A stretch of DNA of 64,000 nt from JAGXFP01 sp039714535 (GTDB lineage: Bacteria; Desulfobacterota; Desulfobulbia; Desulfobulbales; JAGXFP01), in NCBI GenBank assembly GCA_039714535.1, contig JBDLJC010000006.1:1-64000 (forward strand). The letters run 5' to 3'. Positions 19,288-28,720 of this stretch are shown here, one piece after another; position 1 is the stretch's first letter; every line of letters begins with the position of its first letter. A model generated the notes under the pieces. The model searched no databases and was not told the origin of the DNA. It was given only the letters and a program-made list of their open reading frames with translations. The position numbers were made by a program, and so were the translations under genes.

Positions 19288-19383
19288 GTGATATCAAAAA
19301 GGTATAACTCAAGGGTGAATAGTTGTAAATGTAGTGGCAGTTAATGTTGTGGACCCCGGATTTTTCAAAAAACAGGAGGAGAT

Positions 19384-21183
19384 TTGGTTCAATCTATAAA
19401 TCTAGCTGCTATCGATAACCATTTCGGTGAGTTTGCATCCCGGTTGTCTGCGGGTGGTGGGGAAAATGTTTTTCTGGCGGCGGCTCTTGCCAGTATGGCG
19501 ACAAGGGCTGGTCATGCCTGCTTGGATTTGTCTGCTTGGGCGGCAGCTTCAGTTATTGCGGCTGATGGCAGCAGTTATAGCTGCCCGGAGTTGGCGCTTT
19601 GGTTGGCTGAACTCACGTCCAGTTCCGCGATAGGCAGTGGCCATGATGTGACCCCGTTGGTGTTGGAAGATGATCGACTGTACCTTCGCCGTTACTGGGA
19701 GTATGAAGACGATGTCGCCAAATTTGTAATCGCCCGGGGCCAGGCTCCCGCTGCGGAAGTGGCTATGGAGTTTCTTGGTGAGGCGATGGCGCGTCTGTTC
19801 CCAGCTCAAATAGCCGGTTGTGACTGGCAGCGTGTTGCGGCCCTGGCTGTTATTTTGCGGCCCTTTGTGGTGATTACCGGTGGACCGGGAACGGGTAAGA
19901 CTACGACCGTGGCCCGGATTATTGCCTTGTTGATCGAACAGCAGTACGGCAATGAAAATATCAGGATAGCCCTGGCTGCCCCCACTGGTAAAGCAGTGAT
20001 GAGACTCCAAGGGGTTATGGCCGGCATCAAAAAAACCCTGAACTGTTCAGAGCGGATTAGGGCGCGCATTCCGACCAAGGTTACAACCTTGCATCGCCTT
20101 CTCGGTTCCTGCAAAGATTCGCCCTTTTTTACGCATGACGCCAAAAATAAGCTGCCCTATGATTTGGTGGTTGTTGATGAGGCCTCGATGGTGGATTTGC
20201 CGCTGATGGCCAAGTTGATGCGGGCCCTTCGCCCTGAAACCAAGCTGGTCCTCCTCGGCGATCGCAATCAGCTTGCCTCGGTTGAGCCCGGTGCGGTGCT
20301 TGGTGACATCTGCGGCCAGGAAGCAGTGGTGAGGTTTTCCACGGAATTTCTGGCCAGGGCCTCAGCGGTTACCAGTGTGGACGGTCTTGCGGTCGGGGAA
20401 GACGGCCAAGCCGATTCGTTGGTGGAACTGCAAGTCAGCCACCGCTTTGGTGTGGATAGCGGGATTGACCTGGTTGGTCAGGCGATTAACCGGGGGAATG
20501 GTGGTGCTGCTCTGGAGATTTTTCGGGATGATAATTATCCTGATGTGGTGTGGCGGGATATCGGCAGCGGTGAGCAACTGCGCCGGGAGTTGGCTGGTCG
20601 ATTTAACGATTGCCCTCCCGGCTGGTTTGGTATTGATGACCCGGCGCAAGTCTTGCAAAGTTTAGGTTCCTTCCAGGTGTTATGTGCAGTGCGTCAGAGT
20701 GCTTTCGGGATTAACCAGATTAATGGCTATATTGAGGAAGCTCTGGCGGAGAAATGGGGAGTGGTGTCGGGGGCAGGTTATCACGGGCGGCCGGTGCTGG
20801 TTGTCGCTAACAACTATGAATTGCAGCTCTTTAACGGTGATACCGGGATTATTTTGGCCGATCCGGCCAAAGAGGGCGTACTGCAGGCCTTTTTCCCCGC
20901 CGGAGAAAAAGAGCTGCGGAAAATCCCTCTGGCGCTGTTGCCTGGCCATGAAACCGCCTATGCCATGACCGTGCACAAGAGTCAGGGTTCCGAGTTTGAC
21001 GAGGTTGTCATAATCCTGCCGGATTGGCAGTCGGCGGTGCTTTCTCGAGAACTGCTTTACACTGCTTTGACCAGGGCCAGGCAAAGGGTGGAGGTGTGGG
21101 GTAGCGCCGAAATCTTTAAGGGGACGGTTAAGGCGGTGATTAGCCGCCATGGCGGGCTTCGAGATAAACTCCGAGTGCTCTGA
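19384..21183 (+). CDS. recD: exodeoxyribonuclease V alpha subunit RecD
   Basis: 5'-3' helicase subunit of RecBCD, 599 residues, normal length. The N-terminal domain (about 1-120) contacts RecC. Helicase motif I GGPGTGKTTTVARI is near 165-175, then VVDEASMVDLPLM, LLGDRNQLASVEPG and, at the end, MTVHKSQGSEFDEV with LYTALTRARQ. The start is TTG at 19384, chosen because AGGAGG ends five bases upstream and no ATG fits. It lies about 11 kb from recCB on the same strand with the mgl cluster and envelope genes between, so it must be transcribed separately. Confidence 0.95.
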   Translation: MVQSINLAAIDNHFGEFASRLSAGGGENVFLAAALASMATRAGHACLDLSAWAAASVIAADGSSYSCPELALWLAELTSSSAIGSGHDVTPLVLEDDRLYLRRYWEYEDDVAKFVIARGQAPAAEVAMEFLGEAMARLFPAQIAGCDWQRVAALAVILRPFVVITGGPGTGKTTTVARIIALLIEQQYGNENIRIALAAPTGKAVMRLQGVMAGIKKTLNCSERIRARIPTKVTTLHRLLGSCKDSPFFTHDAKNKLPYDLVVVDEASMVDLPLMAKLMRALRPETKLVLLGDRNQLASVEPGAVLGDICGQEAVVRFSTEFLARASAVTSVDGLAVGEDGQADSLVELQVSHRFGVDSGIDLVGQAINRGNGGAALEIFRDDNYPDVVWRDIGSGEQLRRELAGRFNDCPPGWFGIDDPAQVLQSLGSFQVLCAVRQSAFGINQINGYIEEALAEKWGVVSGAGYHGRPVLVVANNYELQLFNGDTGIILADPAKEGVLQAFFPAGEKELRKIPLALLPGHETAYAMTVHKSQGSEFDEVVIILPDWQSAVLSRELLYTALTRARQRVEVWGSAEIFKGTVKAVISRHGGLRDKLRVL

Positions 21184-21367
21184 GTTGCATCGCCTGGCTG
21201 ATCTTTATTCTTGATTGAGCCCGATAATTATGATAGCTTGTCGAGTTGATCATTCGTATGAGAAAGTGAAATAAGGTTTCTTGCCGCTTATCAATCAGGG
21301 CCAAATCTGGTTCGTTTTCGCGTTTTACATGGGGCATGGCCTGCATAATCAAGAAAGAGGTGTTCGT

Positions 21368-22810
21368 TTGAAAAAGAAGATCTTAGTGGCAAATCGTGGT
21401 GAGATTGCCCTCCGTATAATCCGTGCAATTCAGGAGTTGGGTCATTCTGCCGTGGCGGTTTATGAAACTCCGGATAATGACGCACTCCATATTCGGGTCG
21501 CTGATGAGGCTGTCTGGCTTGGCGACGGCCCCCGGGCAGACTACCTCAGTATTGAAAAGGTCGTAAATGCGGCTCGCAAAGTTGGCGCCGACGCCATTCA
21601 TCCCGGCTACGGTTTCCTTGCCGAGAATCCTGATTTCGCCAAGGCCTGTGAGGAGGCGGGGATCATTTTCATCGGGCCTTCTTCTGAGGTAATCGGTAAT
21701 CTTGGCGACAAGGTAATGGCCCGGAAGATCATGGCTGATGCCAAGATCCCCATGGTGCCCGGCACCCAGAATCTCAAGGCGGGCGATGAGGGTGTTGAGG
21801 AGGCGGTGGCCTTTGGCGCTAAATACGGCTATCCGGTCATGCTTAAGGCCACTGCCGGCGGCGGCGGGCGCGGTATTCGCCGGGTAGAGGATGAGGCGCA
21901 GCTCCGGGAAGAAGTCCATGTTGCCCGGGCGGAAGCGCTGGCCGCTTTTAATAGTGATAATGTCTATCTGGAGAAGGTGGTACTTACCCCCAAGCATGTC
22001 GAAGTGCAGATCCTGGCCGATGCCAAGGGTAATACCGTCCACTTGGGCTCCCGGGATTGTTCGATCCAGCGCCGTAACCAGAAACTGGTCGAGATCGCGC
22101 CTTCCCTGATCAAAGACCAGGGTCTGGTTGACGAAATTTGCGATACCGCGGTCAGGGCGGCCAAGGCGGCCAACTATTTCAATGCCGGCACCGTTGAGTT
22201 TCTGATCGATAAGGACATGAACTACTACTTCATGGAGATTAACACCCGGGTCCAGGTTGAGCATACGGTCTCCGAGATGGTTACCGGAATTGATATCGTC
22301 AGGACCCAGATCAAGCTTGCCCTCGGCAAGGACCTTGCCTTCACGCAGGAAGATGTGCAGATCAGGGGCTATGCCATAGAGGTCCGGGTTAACGCCGAAG
22401 ATCCCCAGAACAACTTCATGCCGGAAGGCGGCAAGAAAGTGTCGGTCTATCGTTCGCCGGGCGGGTACGGGGTGCGGCTTGACGGTTTTGTCTACCAGGG
22501 CTACACCATTCCGGAGGATTACGACTCGCTGCTGGTCAAGCTCACCGTTTTCGGGTTCAGCTGGAGCGAGACGGTTGATCGTTTGCGCCGTTGTCTCGAC
22601 AACTATGTTATTACCGGCCCCAAGACTACCATCCCCTATTACCTTAATGTGGTTAATGATCCTGATTTTCAATCCGGTGATTTCGATACCTCTTTCATTG
22701 AAACCCATCCGCATTTGACTGAGTATGAGGAACAGGGCTCCGAGGTCAATAAGCTGGCCCGGTTGATAGCCGAGATTCATTATGAGCAGGAAAATAAATA
22801 CGCTATCTAG
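21368..22810 (+). CDS. pycA: biotin carboxylase subunit (pyruvate carboxylase subunit A-like)
   Basis: ATP-dependent carboxylation of biotin on the partner BCCP. The protein begins KKKILVANRGEIALRIIRAI, the family start. The grasp-fold ATP site KATAGGGGRGIR is near residue 160, with EINTRVQVEHTVSE near 290-300. I place the start at TTG 21368 because AGAGG lies seven bases upstream and the alignment begins there; upstream in-frame codons from 21281 would add 29 unrelated residues. Length about 480 matches free-standing subunits. The partner gene follows after 57 bases. Confidence 0.9.
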   Translation: MKKKILVANRGEIALRIIRAIQELGHSAVAVYETPDNDALHIRVADEAVWLGDGPRADYLSIEKVVNAARKVGADAIHPGYGFLAENPDFAKACEEAGIIFIGPSSEVIGNLGDKVMARKIMADAKIPMVPGTQNLKAGDEGVEEAVAFGAKYGYPVMLKATAGGGGRGIRRVEDEAQLREEVHVARAEALAAFNSDNVYLEKVVLTPKHVEVQILADAKGNTVHLGSRDCSIQRRNQKLVEIAPSLIKDQGLVDEICDTAVRAAKAANYFNAGTVEFLIDKDMNYYFMEINTRVQVEHTVSEMVTGIDIVRTQIKLALGKDLAFTQEDVQIRGYAIEVRVNAEDPQNNFMPEGGKKVSVYRSPGGYGVRLDGFVYQGYTIPEDYDSLLVKLTVFGFSWSETVDRLRRCLDNYVITGPKTTIPYYLNVVNDPDFQSGDFDTSFIETHPHLTEYEEQGSEVNKLARLIAEIHYEQENKYAI

Positions 22811-22867
22811 AGAAATTTAAGCCGTGCCGATAAATCGCGACGGTAATTAAAGATATTAGGAGTTAGC

Positions 22868-24778
22868 ATGGAAAGAATAGTCCCTGGGATGAGTATTACC
22901 GAAGTTCTCAAAAATATGAGGGGAACAGAAGGATACTACATTACCAATACCGCCCGAGACCTGTCACAGTCTGATTTTAAGAACAGGATTCTTCTGCATA
23001 CCGACCTGCTGGCTGCCCCGTCAAGGGAACAGGCCAATTTCTTTTCGCTGGAGATCACCGGCGGCGCTTCGGTGCATGTCGACATCCTCCGCAAGCAGGT
23101 TGATCCTTTTCTGAAACTGGAACTGCTCAGGGAAAAGATGCCCAATACCATGTTCCAGACCCTCTGTCGCGGGGTCAACCTGTTCGGTTATCGGCCCTAC
23201 CCGCAGAACGTTATCCGTCTTACGGTCAAGGAGTTCGCCAAGTATGTTGATGTCTGGCGGGTTTTTGACTTTATGAACCATATCCCCAATATGCTGGCGG
23301 TCTTCGAAGAAGTTCAGAAAGCCGGTAAGATCCTGGAGCCGTGTATCTGTTTTTCAACCGGCCCGGAGCACACCGATGAGTTCTATGTCAAGAAAGTTGG
23401 TGAGATTCTTGATGTAACCGGAGAAGAGATTCTGCTCTGTATTAAAAATCATGGCGGTTTGGGCACCCCCAAAAGAATCGGCCAGTTGGTCGCCGCCATT
23501 AAAGACAAATATCCAGATATGATGATTCATTACCATGGCCATAATACCGATGGTAACGATGTTGGTCGTATTACGGCGGCGGTGAAGAACGGGGCCAAGA
23601 TTGTCGATGCCGCCGATCATGTCTTCACCGGCTATTACGGCCCGCCGCCGATCCTTTCAGTTATCCATGACTTGAAAGACGAAGGTTTCGAGCCTGCTGG
23701 TATTGATGAGTCGGCAATTATCGAGACTTCGGAGGTGCTCAGAAATGAGCGTGAGCATTACGAATATTTTGAATCGCAGTTCAAGGGTTTCTCACCGACC
23801 GTTCAGATCCATAAACTGCCGGGTGGGGCGATGGGCAGCAGCTTCGAGCAGGCCGTTAAGGGTGACTTCCTTGACAAGATGCCGGCCATCCTCCACGACG
23901 AGCTGCCCAAGGTCCAGAAAGAACTGGGCAACTACTGGAGCGTTACCCCGGGATCGCAGATCCTCTGGACAACGGCGGTAAATAATGTCCTCGGTGGTGA
24001 ACGCTATGGCAGCAACTCTACCGGTGATCTGAAAAACCTGTTGCTGGGCAAATATGGACCGTTTCCGTTCTATCAGCCAGCCGATTGGATCTACGAAAAG
24101 ATCTTCGGTGCTGATTGGAAAAAGATTCTCGAAGAGGAAGGTGGTCTTGACGAGATCGAGGATATGGATATCGAGAAGGAGCGGGCGGCACTGGCCAAAC
24201 GGCTAGGCTACGAACCGACCGAGCAGCAGTTGGTCACCTACCTGCAGCATCCCAATGATGCGGCCGAGTTCTTCAAGTTTGAAGAAAAATTCGGTAAAGT
24301 CTATGTCCTGCCGCCATCGATCTTTCTGCGGCGGGGCGGTTATAAGCTGGGCGAGACTCTCCAGTTCAAGGACCATAACGGTAAAGAGCATGTTATCGAG
24401 ATTGGTCCCAAGGAGAAGAGTGAAGATGGTGAGTGGAAGGTCTTTTTAAATGTTGACCACCATGAACGCGAGTATTCTTTCACCGAAGTTGTCCAGGGTT
24501 CCGTTGCCCAGGAGGCCCAACTGAGTAAGGAAGAGGTCGAGGACCTGGCCACGGCTGGAGACATCCGGGCGCCTTTTAAGGCCAATGTCAGCGAGATCAG
24601 TGTCGAGGAAGGCCAGGAAGTCAAGGTCGGTGATCGGCTCGCCATTGTTGAGGCCATGAAGATGCAGACCCCGGTTGACAGTGTTGTCGACGGCAAGGTT
24701 GTAAAGATAGTTGCCGAGCTTGGTCAGGCCCTTAATATCGGTGATAAGATGATCAAGATCAAGGTTAGTGAGGACTAG
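22868..24778 (+). CDS. carboxyltransferase plus biotin carrier subunit (PycB/oxaloacetate decarboxylase alpha-like)
   Basis: Protein of 636 residues with a TIM-barrel carboxyltransferase domain (about 1-330), a PYC/OADA-type conserved domain and a C-terminal biotinyl domain with EAMKMQTP, biotinylated at Lys598. The barrel is divergent: the usual RDAHQS reads RDLSQS, the carbamylated-Lys segment reads CIKNHGG, and the metal HxH reads IHYHGHN. The metal ligands Asp, Lys and HxH are still present. With the upstream biotin carboxylase it should carboxylate a 2-oxo acid, most likely pyruvate to oxaloacetate, feeding the malate dehydrogenase found later in the window. 2-Oxoglutarate is an alternative, so I withhold a gene symbol. 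SD AGGAG precedes ATG. Confidence 0.8.
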   Translation: MERIVPGMSITEVLKNMRGTEGYYITNTARDLSQSDFKNRILLHTDLLAAPSREQANFFSLEITGGASVHVDILRKQVDPFLKLELLREKMPNTMFQTLCRGVNLFGYRPYPQNVIRLTVKEFAKYVDVWRVFDFMNHIPNMLAVFEEVQKAGKILEPCICFSTGPEHTDEFYVKKVGEILDVTGEEILLCIKNHGGLGTPKRIGQLVAAIKDKYPDMMIHYHGHNTDGNDVGRITAAVKNGAKIVDAADHVFTGYYGPPPILSVIHDLKDEGFEPAGIDESAIIETSEVLRNEREHYEYFESQFKGFSPTVQIHKLPGGAMGSSFEQAVKGDFLDKMPAILHDELPKVQKELGNYWSVTPGSQILWTTAVNNVLGGERYGSNSTGDLKNLLLGKYGPFPFYQPADWIYEKIFGADWKKILEEEGGLDEIEDMDIEKERAALAKRLGYEPTEQQLVTYLQHPNDAAEFFKFEEKFGKVYVLPPSIFLRRGGYKLGETLQFKDHNGKEHVIEIGPKEKSEDGEWKVFLNVDHHEREYSFTEVVQGSVAQEAQLSKEEVEDLATAGDIRAPFKANVSEISVEEGQEVKVGDRLAIVEAMKMQTPVDSVVDGKVVKIVAELGQALNIGDKMIKIKVSED

Positions 24779-25164
24779 GTTGTTAACTCAACACTGAACC
24801 GACTCTACAAGTGGTAAAAAAGGGCTTCCTTCGGGAAGCCCTTTTTTCATGTAAAGGGAGACTGATTTAGGAGGCCTGTTTGCGCAGGCTTTAAATTAAA
24901 GATAATCAGACATAAATCTTGGTTTATTTTTGATGTCAAAAGGATATCTTTAACGAACTCGGTTAAACTTCTTTGGAAACGTCTTGACTAGTAATTAAGT
25001 AAGGTGTCCCCGGAACTCCAGAACTCTAAGATAAATTAATGTCCCCGGAATTGTAAGTTAGGAAATTTGAATGGGCCTGAAGCATCCTAAAAGAAGAGCC
25101 AGGCAAAGATCCCTTGCTCTCCATGGTTGACAATAGTTAAATATCGGAGGTCCGAAATTTTCAA
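24779..25164. other. intergenic region with terminator and short direct repeats
   Basis: No gene is supported. After the terminator there are two copies of TGTCCCCGGAA(C/T)T at 25005-25017 and 25040-25052, in direct orientation 35 bases apart. Such GTCCCCGGAATT strings often mark ends of small mobile elements; no transposase is present here. Confidence 0.5.
24816..24847 (+). terminator. intrinsic terminator with UUCG loop
   Basis: Stem GGGCTTCC (24822-24829) and GGAAGCCC (24834-24841), loop TTCG, flanked by A6 and T6. Ends the biotin-carboxylase operon. Confidence 0.92.
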
Positions 25165-25920
25165 ATGATCTCAAATAAAGACAAAAAACTACTCTTGAAA
25201 ATGCTGGACATGGCCACAGATCCAGATGAGGCCCTGTCCTTTGATGAACTGCTTGGATTTCTGTTTGGGGTGGCCATCACCCCGGATATGATAATGCCCA
25301 GTGAATGGCTGCCCATGGTATTCGGGGAAGAGATGTTCACCATTGATACCGAAGAAGAGGGGCAGCAACTTCTTAATGAGCTGTTGGGGGTCGTAAATGA
25401 TCTCGCTGCCCGCTTTCAGGAGGATAGACTTCGCTTTCCGTTTGATATTGCAAAACTCAAGGATGAGGATGACCTGCAGCCGATTCAGGCTTGGGCTTTC
25501 GGGTTTGATCAAGCTCTTATGCTTCGCCCTGAATGCTGGCTAGAAGAAGATTTACCAGAGCTCCCCACCGAAGAGCAGCAAGACCTTGTGGTGAGTGTAT
25601 CGGTAATTAATGCGTTAGCCGATCCGTTGGAAGCCGAGAAATTTTTTGAGACGTTCTGTGAAGGTGAGAGCGAAGATGAAGATCCTCTTCAGCTAATAGC
25701 CTCTCTTTTCATGATGCTGCCCAGGGCGGTCGAAACACTCTTGGCCCATGCCTCCAAACTCGAAGAAGAGCGGCGGGCAAAAATCAGCAGCTACAGACCA
25801 GCTCTGCCGCAGACTCGGACCACTCCTAAAATCGGCCGGAACGAACCATGTCCCTGCGGCAGTGGTAAAAAATTCAAAAAATGTTGTCTGTTGGATAAGA
25901 AGATTGTGCCAATTCGCTAA
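25165..25920 (+). CDS. UPF0149/YecA-family protein with SEC-C motif
   Basis: Protein of 251 residues. The N-terminal ~180 residues match UPF0149 (FDELLGFLFGVAITPDMIMP, EWLPMVFG, WAFGFDQALML). The C-terminus is a SEC-C zinc motif, NEPCPCGSGKKFKKCC, like that of SecA. YecA-type proteins have been linked to ribosome or SecA association, but the exact role is unsettled. It stands alone, with no close operon partner. ATG at 25165 lies 13 bases after a GGAGG-like run (CGGAGG). Confidence 0.88.
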   Translation: MISNKDKKLLLKMLDMATDPDEALSFDELLGFLFGVAITPDMIMPSEWLPMVFGEEMFTIDTEEEGQQLLNELLGVVNDLAARFQEDRLRFPFDIAKLKDEDDLQPIQAWAFGFDQALMLRPECWLEEDLPELPTEEQQDLVVSVSVINALADPLEAEKFFETFCEGESEDEDPLQLIASLFMMLPRAVETLLAHASKLEEERRAKISSYRPALPQTRTTPKIGRNEPCPCGSGKKFKKCCLLDKKIVPIR

Positions 25921-26015
25921 GGTGTTTTTTTGATATGTTTGGCTGTAATTAAATAGAGGATTCCCAGGATTAGGCTGATCATTATTTTGCTGGCTCGAGG
26001 GGAAATGAATGAACC

Positions 26016-26628
26016 ATGATTATGAAAAAAGAAAAATCCAAAGAAATTTCTGAACTTGTCGAGTCTTTCTGTAAGCAGTATCTCAATGGAGAACTTGCTG
26101 CTTGTTCTGTAAGACTATGTGACAAGTTAAGCCGTAGCCGTAAACTTGATATCACCAGAGGTAAAAAAAATCTGGGCTGCATCAATAGTGTATGTGATCG
26201 CCGGGCTTAATTTTCTTTTTGATAAAGCTAGTAACAATTTTCTTACTTCTGACCTAATTTGTGATTTCTTCGGCACGAAAAAGACTACTACCGGCAATAA
26301 AGCGACATCCATTGAAAAAACTTTTAATATTGGCATTGGAGACGAGAATTATTGTACCCGAGAAATAATCGAATCTTTTTCTTTTGTAGTGGTGCCTGGC
26401 GGTTTTATTGTGCCTGAAAAGGTGGCTTATGAGATAGGAATTGCGAATGAGGAAGAATCTCAAGCAATAGACGAATTTATGGCCGAAAAAAAGCGGCAAG
26501 AAGAAGACGCCGCGCAAGCCAGGAAGGCACGTCGTGCTGAAATAAATCGTGAAATTGCTGAGAAAAAACGAAAGAAGAAGGAAGCGGAACAAGCGGAGAT
26601 AAGTGTTCGGCAGCATAAGCTTTGGTGA
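26016..26628 (+). pseudogene. DUF6398 protein gene split by an A8 frameshift
   Basis: Two overlapping frames together make one DUF6398-type protein of about 204 residues. The first (from ATG 26016) gives KEISELVESFCKQYLNGEL through KLDITRG; the second resumes KKIWAASIVYVIAGLNFLFD and DLICDFFGTKKTTTGNKA. They join at an eight-A run (26163-26170): removing one A restores GGT AAA AAA ATC TGG and an unbroken match to the family. The end is a charged coiled coil (AEKKRQEEDAAQARKARRAE). It may be a true indel, a sequencing error, or a site of polymerase slippage. DUF6398 has no firm function; the helical part looks like a DNA-binding fold. Confidence 0.75.
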
Positions 26629-26784
26629 TCCATATAATATGAAAAAATCATGTGTCGGCAAGCCCCGTAGTACGATGCAGGAATTCTGAAAACAGGTGGA
26701 TAATTATAAGGAATTACATACCAATTTATTTCCAACATGAGTCAAATGGGATTTCCCCCTTTTTTTACCGCAGCGGGAGTGATA

Positions 26785-27135
26785 ATGGATTTTCATTCAG
26801 AAATAGAGGAAGACGGCTATCATATATTCAGTATCGAAAAAGCAAAGATCACAGGATTTTATCCTAATCGGTTTCCAGATTATCCTGGGGTCAAACTCAC
26901 TGAACTGTCAATTGGTGACCGGATCACTATAAGGGCCTTTTTCCCTGTTGGCCCAGGTGAACCCATCCAAATTGATGGTGGTTATATCGACTTGGAAATC
27001 GAACATGTAGATTCCGACCATGTATTTGGGGAGATCCAAACAGAATTGCCAAAAGAGTTTGCTTTAAGTAATGGAGACTCCTTGGAAATCAGGGAAGATG
27101 AGATTTTGTATAAGGTCGAACAGCAGGAGCATTAA
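26785..27135 (+). CDS. small acidic hypothetical protein
   Basis: Protein of 116 residues, not recognised. It is acidic and probably beta-rich: HIFSIEKAKITGFYPNRFPD, then VKLTELSIGDRITIRAFF and YIDLEIEHVDSDHVFGEI. No signal peptide, membrane helix or cysteine. I prefer ATG 26785, with GGGAG five bases upstream, to the ATG at 26737, which has no ribosome site. It precedes hsdM by about 100 bases and could be an accessory gene of the same island. The fold resembles small DUF2314-like or immunity-type proteins, but the resemblance is weak. Confidence 0.6.
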   Translation: MDFHSEIEEDGYHIFSIEKAKITGFYPNRFPDYPGVKLTELSIGDRITIRAFFPVGPGEPIQIDGGYIDLEIEHVDSDHVFGEIQTELPKEFALSNGDSLEIREDEILYKVEQQEH

Positions 27136-27238
27136 AGGGACATTGTTTGGGATTTTTTTTACCTGATCTGAAAGTTCACATATCTCCCTGTAAACTTGTT
27201 TTAAACATTAAAATATAACGCGCAGGAAAGTCTAAATA

Positions 27239-28720
27239 ATGATAACCGGAGAGTTAAAGAGCCAGGTTGATAAAATCTGGGAATCATTCTGGACCGGGGG
27301 GATCAGTAACCCGCTCACTGTGATTGAGCAGTTTACCTATCTGCTCTTTATCCGCAGACTGGATGAGATTCAGCTGCTGGCAGAGAAGAAGGCCAACCTG
27401 ATCGATTCCGCGATTAAGGACCCGGTCTTTACCGCCGAGCAGAAGGATCTGCGCTGGAATGTCTTTAAGAACAAAGATCCCGAGACCATGTTCAACCTCT
27501 TCACCAAGCCGCAAAGAGATATCCCTACCGTATTTGACCACATGAAGGAGTTAAATGGCCGGGCCGGGGCCTTTTCCCAATATATGAAGGGCGCCACCTT
27601 TATGATTCCGACCCCCCGCCTGCTGGATATGGTGGTGCAGATGATCGACAAGATCAAGATGGATGATCGGGACACCAAGGGCGATCTCTATGAATATCTG
27701 CTCTCTAAAATCGCCACCGCCGGCACCAATGGCCAGTTCCGCACCCCGCGCCATATCATCCGGATGATGGTCGATATGGTCGAGCCGAAAAGTGATGATA
27801 CCATCTGTGATCCGGCCTGCGGTACGGCCGGTTTTATGGTCGGCAGTGGTCAATATCTGCACGATAACCATCCTGACTGGTTCTACGAGAAGGAGTTTAG
27901 AGACCACTTCAACTCGAAGATGTTCACCGGTATCGAGTTTGACAGCACCATGCTGCGGATCGGTGCCATGAACCTGCAGCTCCACGGCATCGACAACCCG
28001 CATCTGATCGGCAAGGACTCGTTAAGTGAGAGTAACGGTGATCTCCGGGAGCGATACAGTCTGATTCTGGCCAATCCCCCATTTAAGGGAAGTCTCGATT
28101 ATGACAGTGTTGAAAGCTCGATCCTGAAGACGGTCAAGACCAAGAAGACCGAGCTGCTCTTTTTAGGCCTGATCCTGCGGATGTTAAAGACCGGCGGCCG
28201 CTGTGCGGTGATTATTCCGGACGGGGTTCTTTTTGGTTCTTCCAAGGCCCATAAACAGATCCGCCGGGAGATCATCGAAGGCCATAAACTGGAGGCGGTG
28301 ATCTCGATGCCGAGCGGGGTGTTCAAACCCTACGCCGGGGTGAGTACGGCGGTTCTGGTCTTCACCAAGACCAACAGCGGTGGCATCGACCAGGTCTGGT
28401 TCTATGATATGAAGGCGGATGGCTACAGCCTTGATGATAAGCGGACCAGGATCAAAGACAACGACCTGTCTGATATTGTCGCCCGGTTCAAGAATCGTAA
28501 GCAGGAGAGTAACCGGGCCCGGACCGAGCAGAGTTTTCTGGTGCCCTTTGGTGAGATCAAGGAGAACGACTGGGACCTGAGCATCAACCGCTACAAGGAA
28601 ATTGTCTATGAAGAGGTTGAATATGCGCCACCGGCGGAGATCATTGCTGATATTGAACAGCTGGATGGTGAGAGGGCTGAGGCCTTGCTGGTGTTAAAGG
28701 GGTTGTTGGGATGGAAATGA
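27239..28720 (+). CDS. hsdM: type I restriction-modification adenine methyltransferase HsdM
   Basis: N6-adenine methyltransferase subunit of a type I system; with HsdS it methylates the target, with HsdR it also cuts. Residues 1-130 form the helical HsdM_N domain (VDKIWESFWTGG, TYLLFIRRLDE). The SAM site DPACGTAGF is near 191 and the catalytic NPPF (ILANPPFKGSLDYD) near 277. Length 493 is typical. Its end overlaps hsdS by 10 bases. SD GGAAAG precedes ATG. Confidence 0.96.
   Translation: MITGELKSQVDKIWESFWTGGISNPLTVIEQFTYLLFIRRLDEIQLLAEKKANLIDSAIKDPVFTAEQKDLRWNVFKNKDPETMFNLFTKPQRDIPTVFDHMKELNGRAGAFSQYMKGATFMIPTPRLLDMVVQMIDKIKMDDRDTKGDLYEYLLSKIATAGTNGQFRTPRHIIRMMVDMVEPKSDDTICDPACGTAGFMVGSGQYLHDNHPDWFYEKEFRDHFNSKMFTGIEFDSTMLRIGAMNLQLHGIDNPHLIGKDSLSESNGDLRERYSLILANPPFKGSLDYDSVESSILKTVKTKKTELLFLGLILRMLKTGGRCAVIIPDGVLFGSSKAHKQIRREIIEGHKLEAVISMPSGVFKPYAGVSTAVLVFTKTNSGGIDQVWFYDMKADGYSLDDKRTRIKDNDLSDIVARFKNRKQESNRARTEQSFLVPFGEIKENDWDLSINRYKEIVYEEVEYAPPAEIIADIEQLDGERAEALLVLKGLLGWK

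Larger units (their letters stand above)
19062..19383. other. divergent intergenic region between mglB and recD
   Basis: No gene is supported in these 322 bases. The minus-strand side holds a promoter candidate and a palindrome (listed separately); the plus-strand side ends in a strong AGGAGG ahead of recD. The region is AT-rich. Confidence 0.6.

Noticed and set aside
21383..22780. 465-codon minus-strand frame inside the biotin carboxylase gene
   Set aside because: Mirror of a strongly codon-biased gene; no motif of its own.
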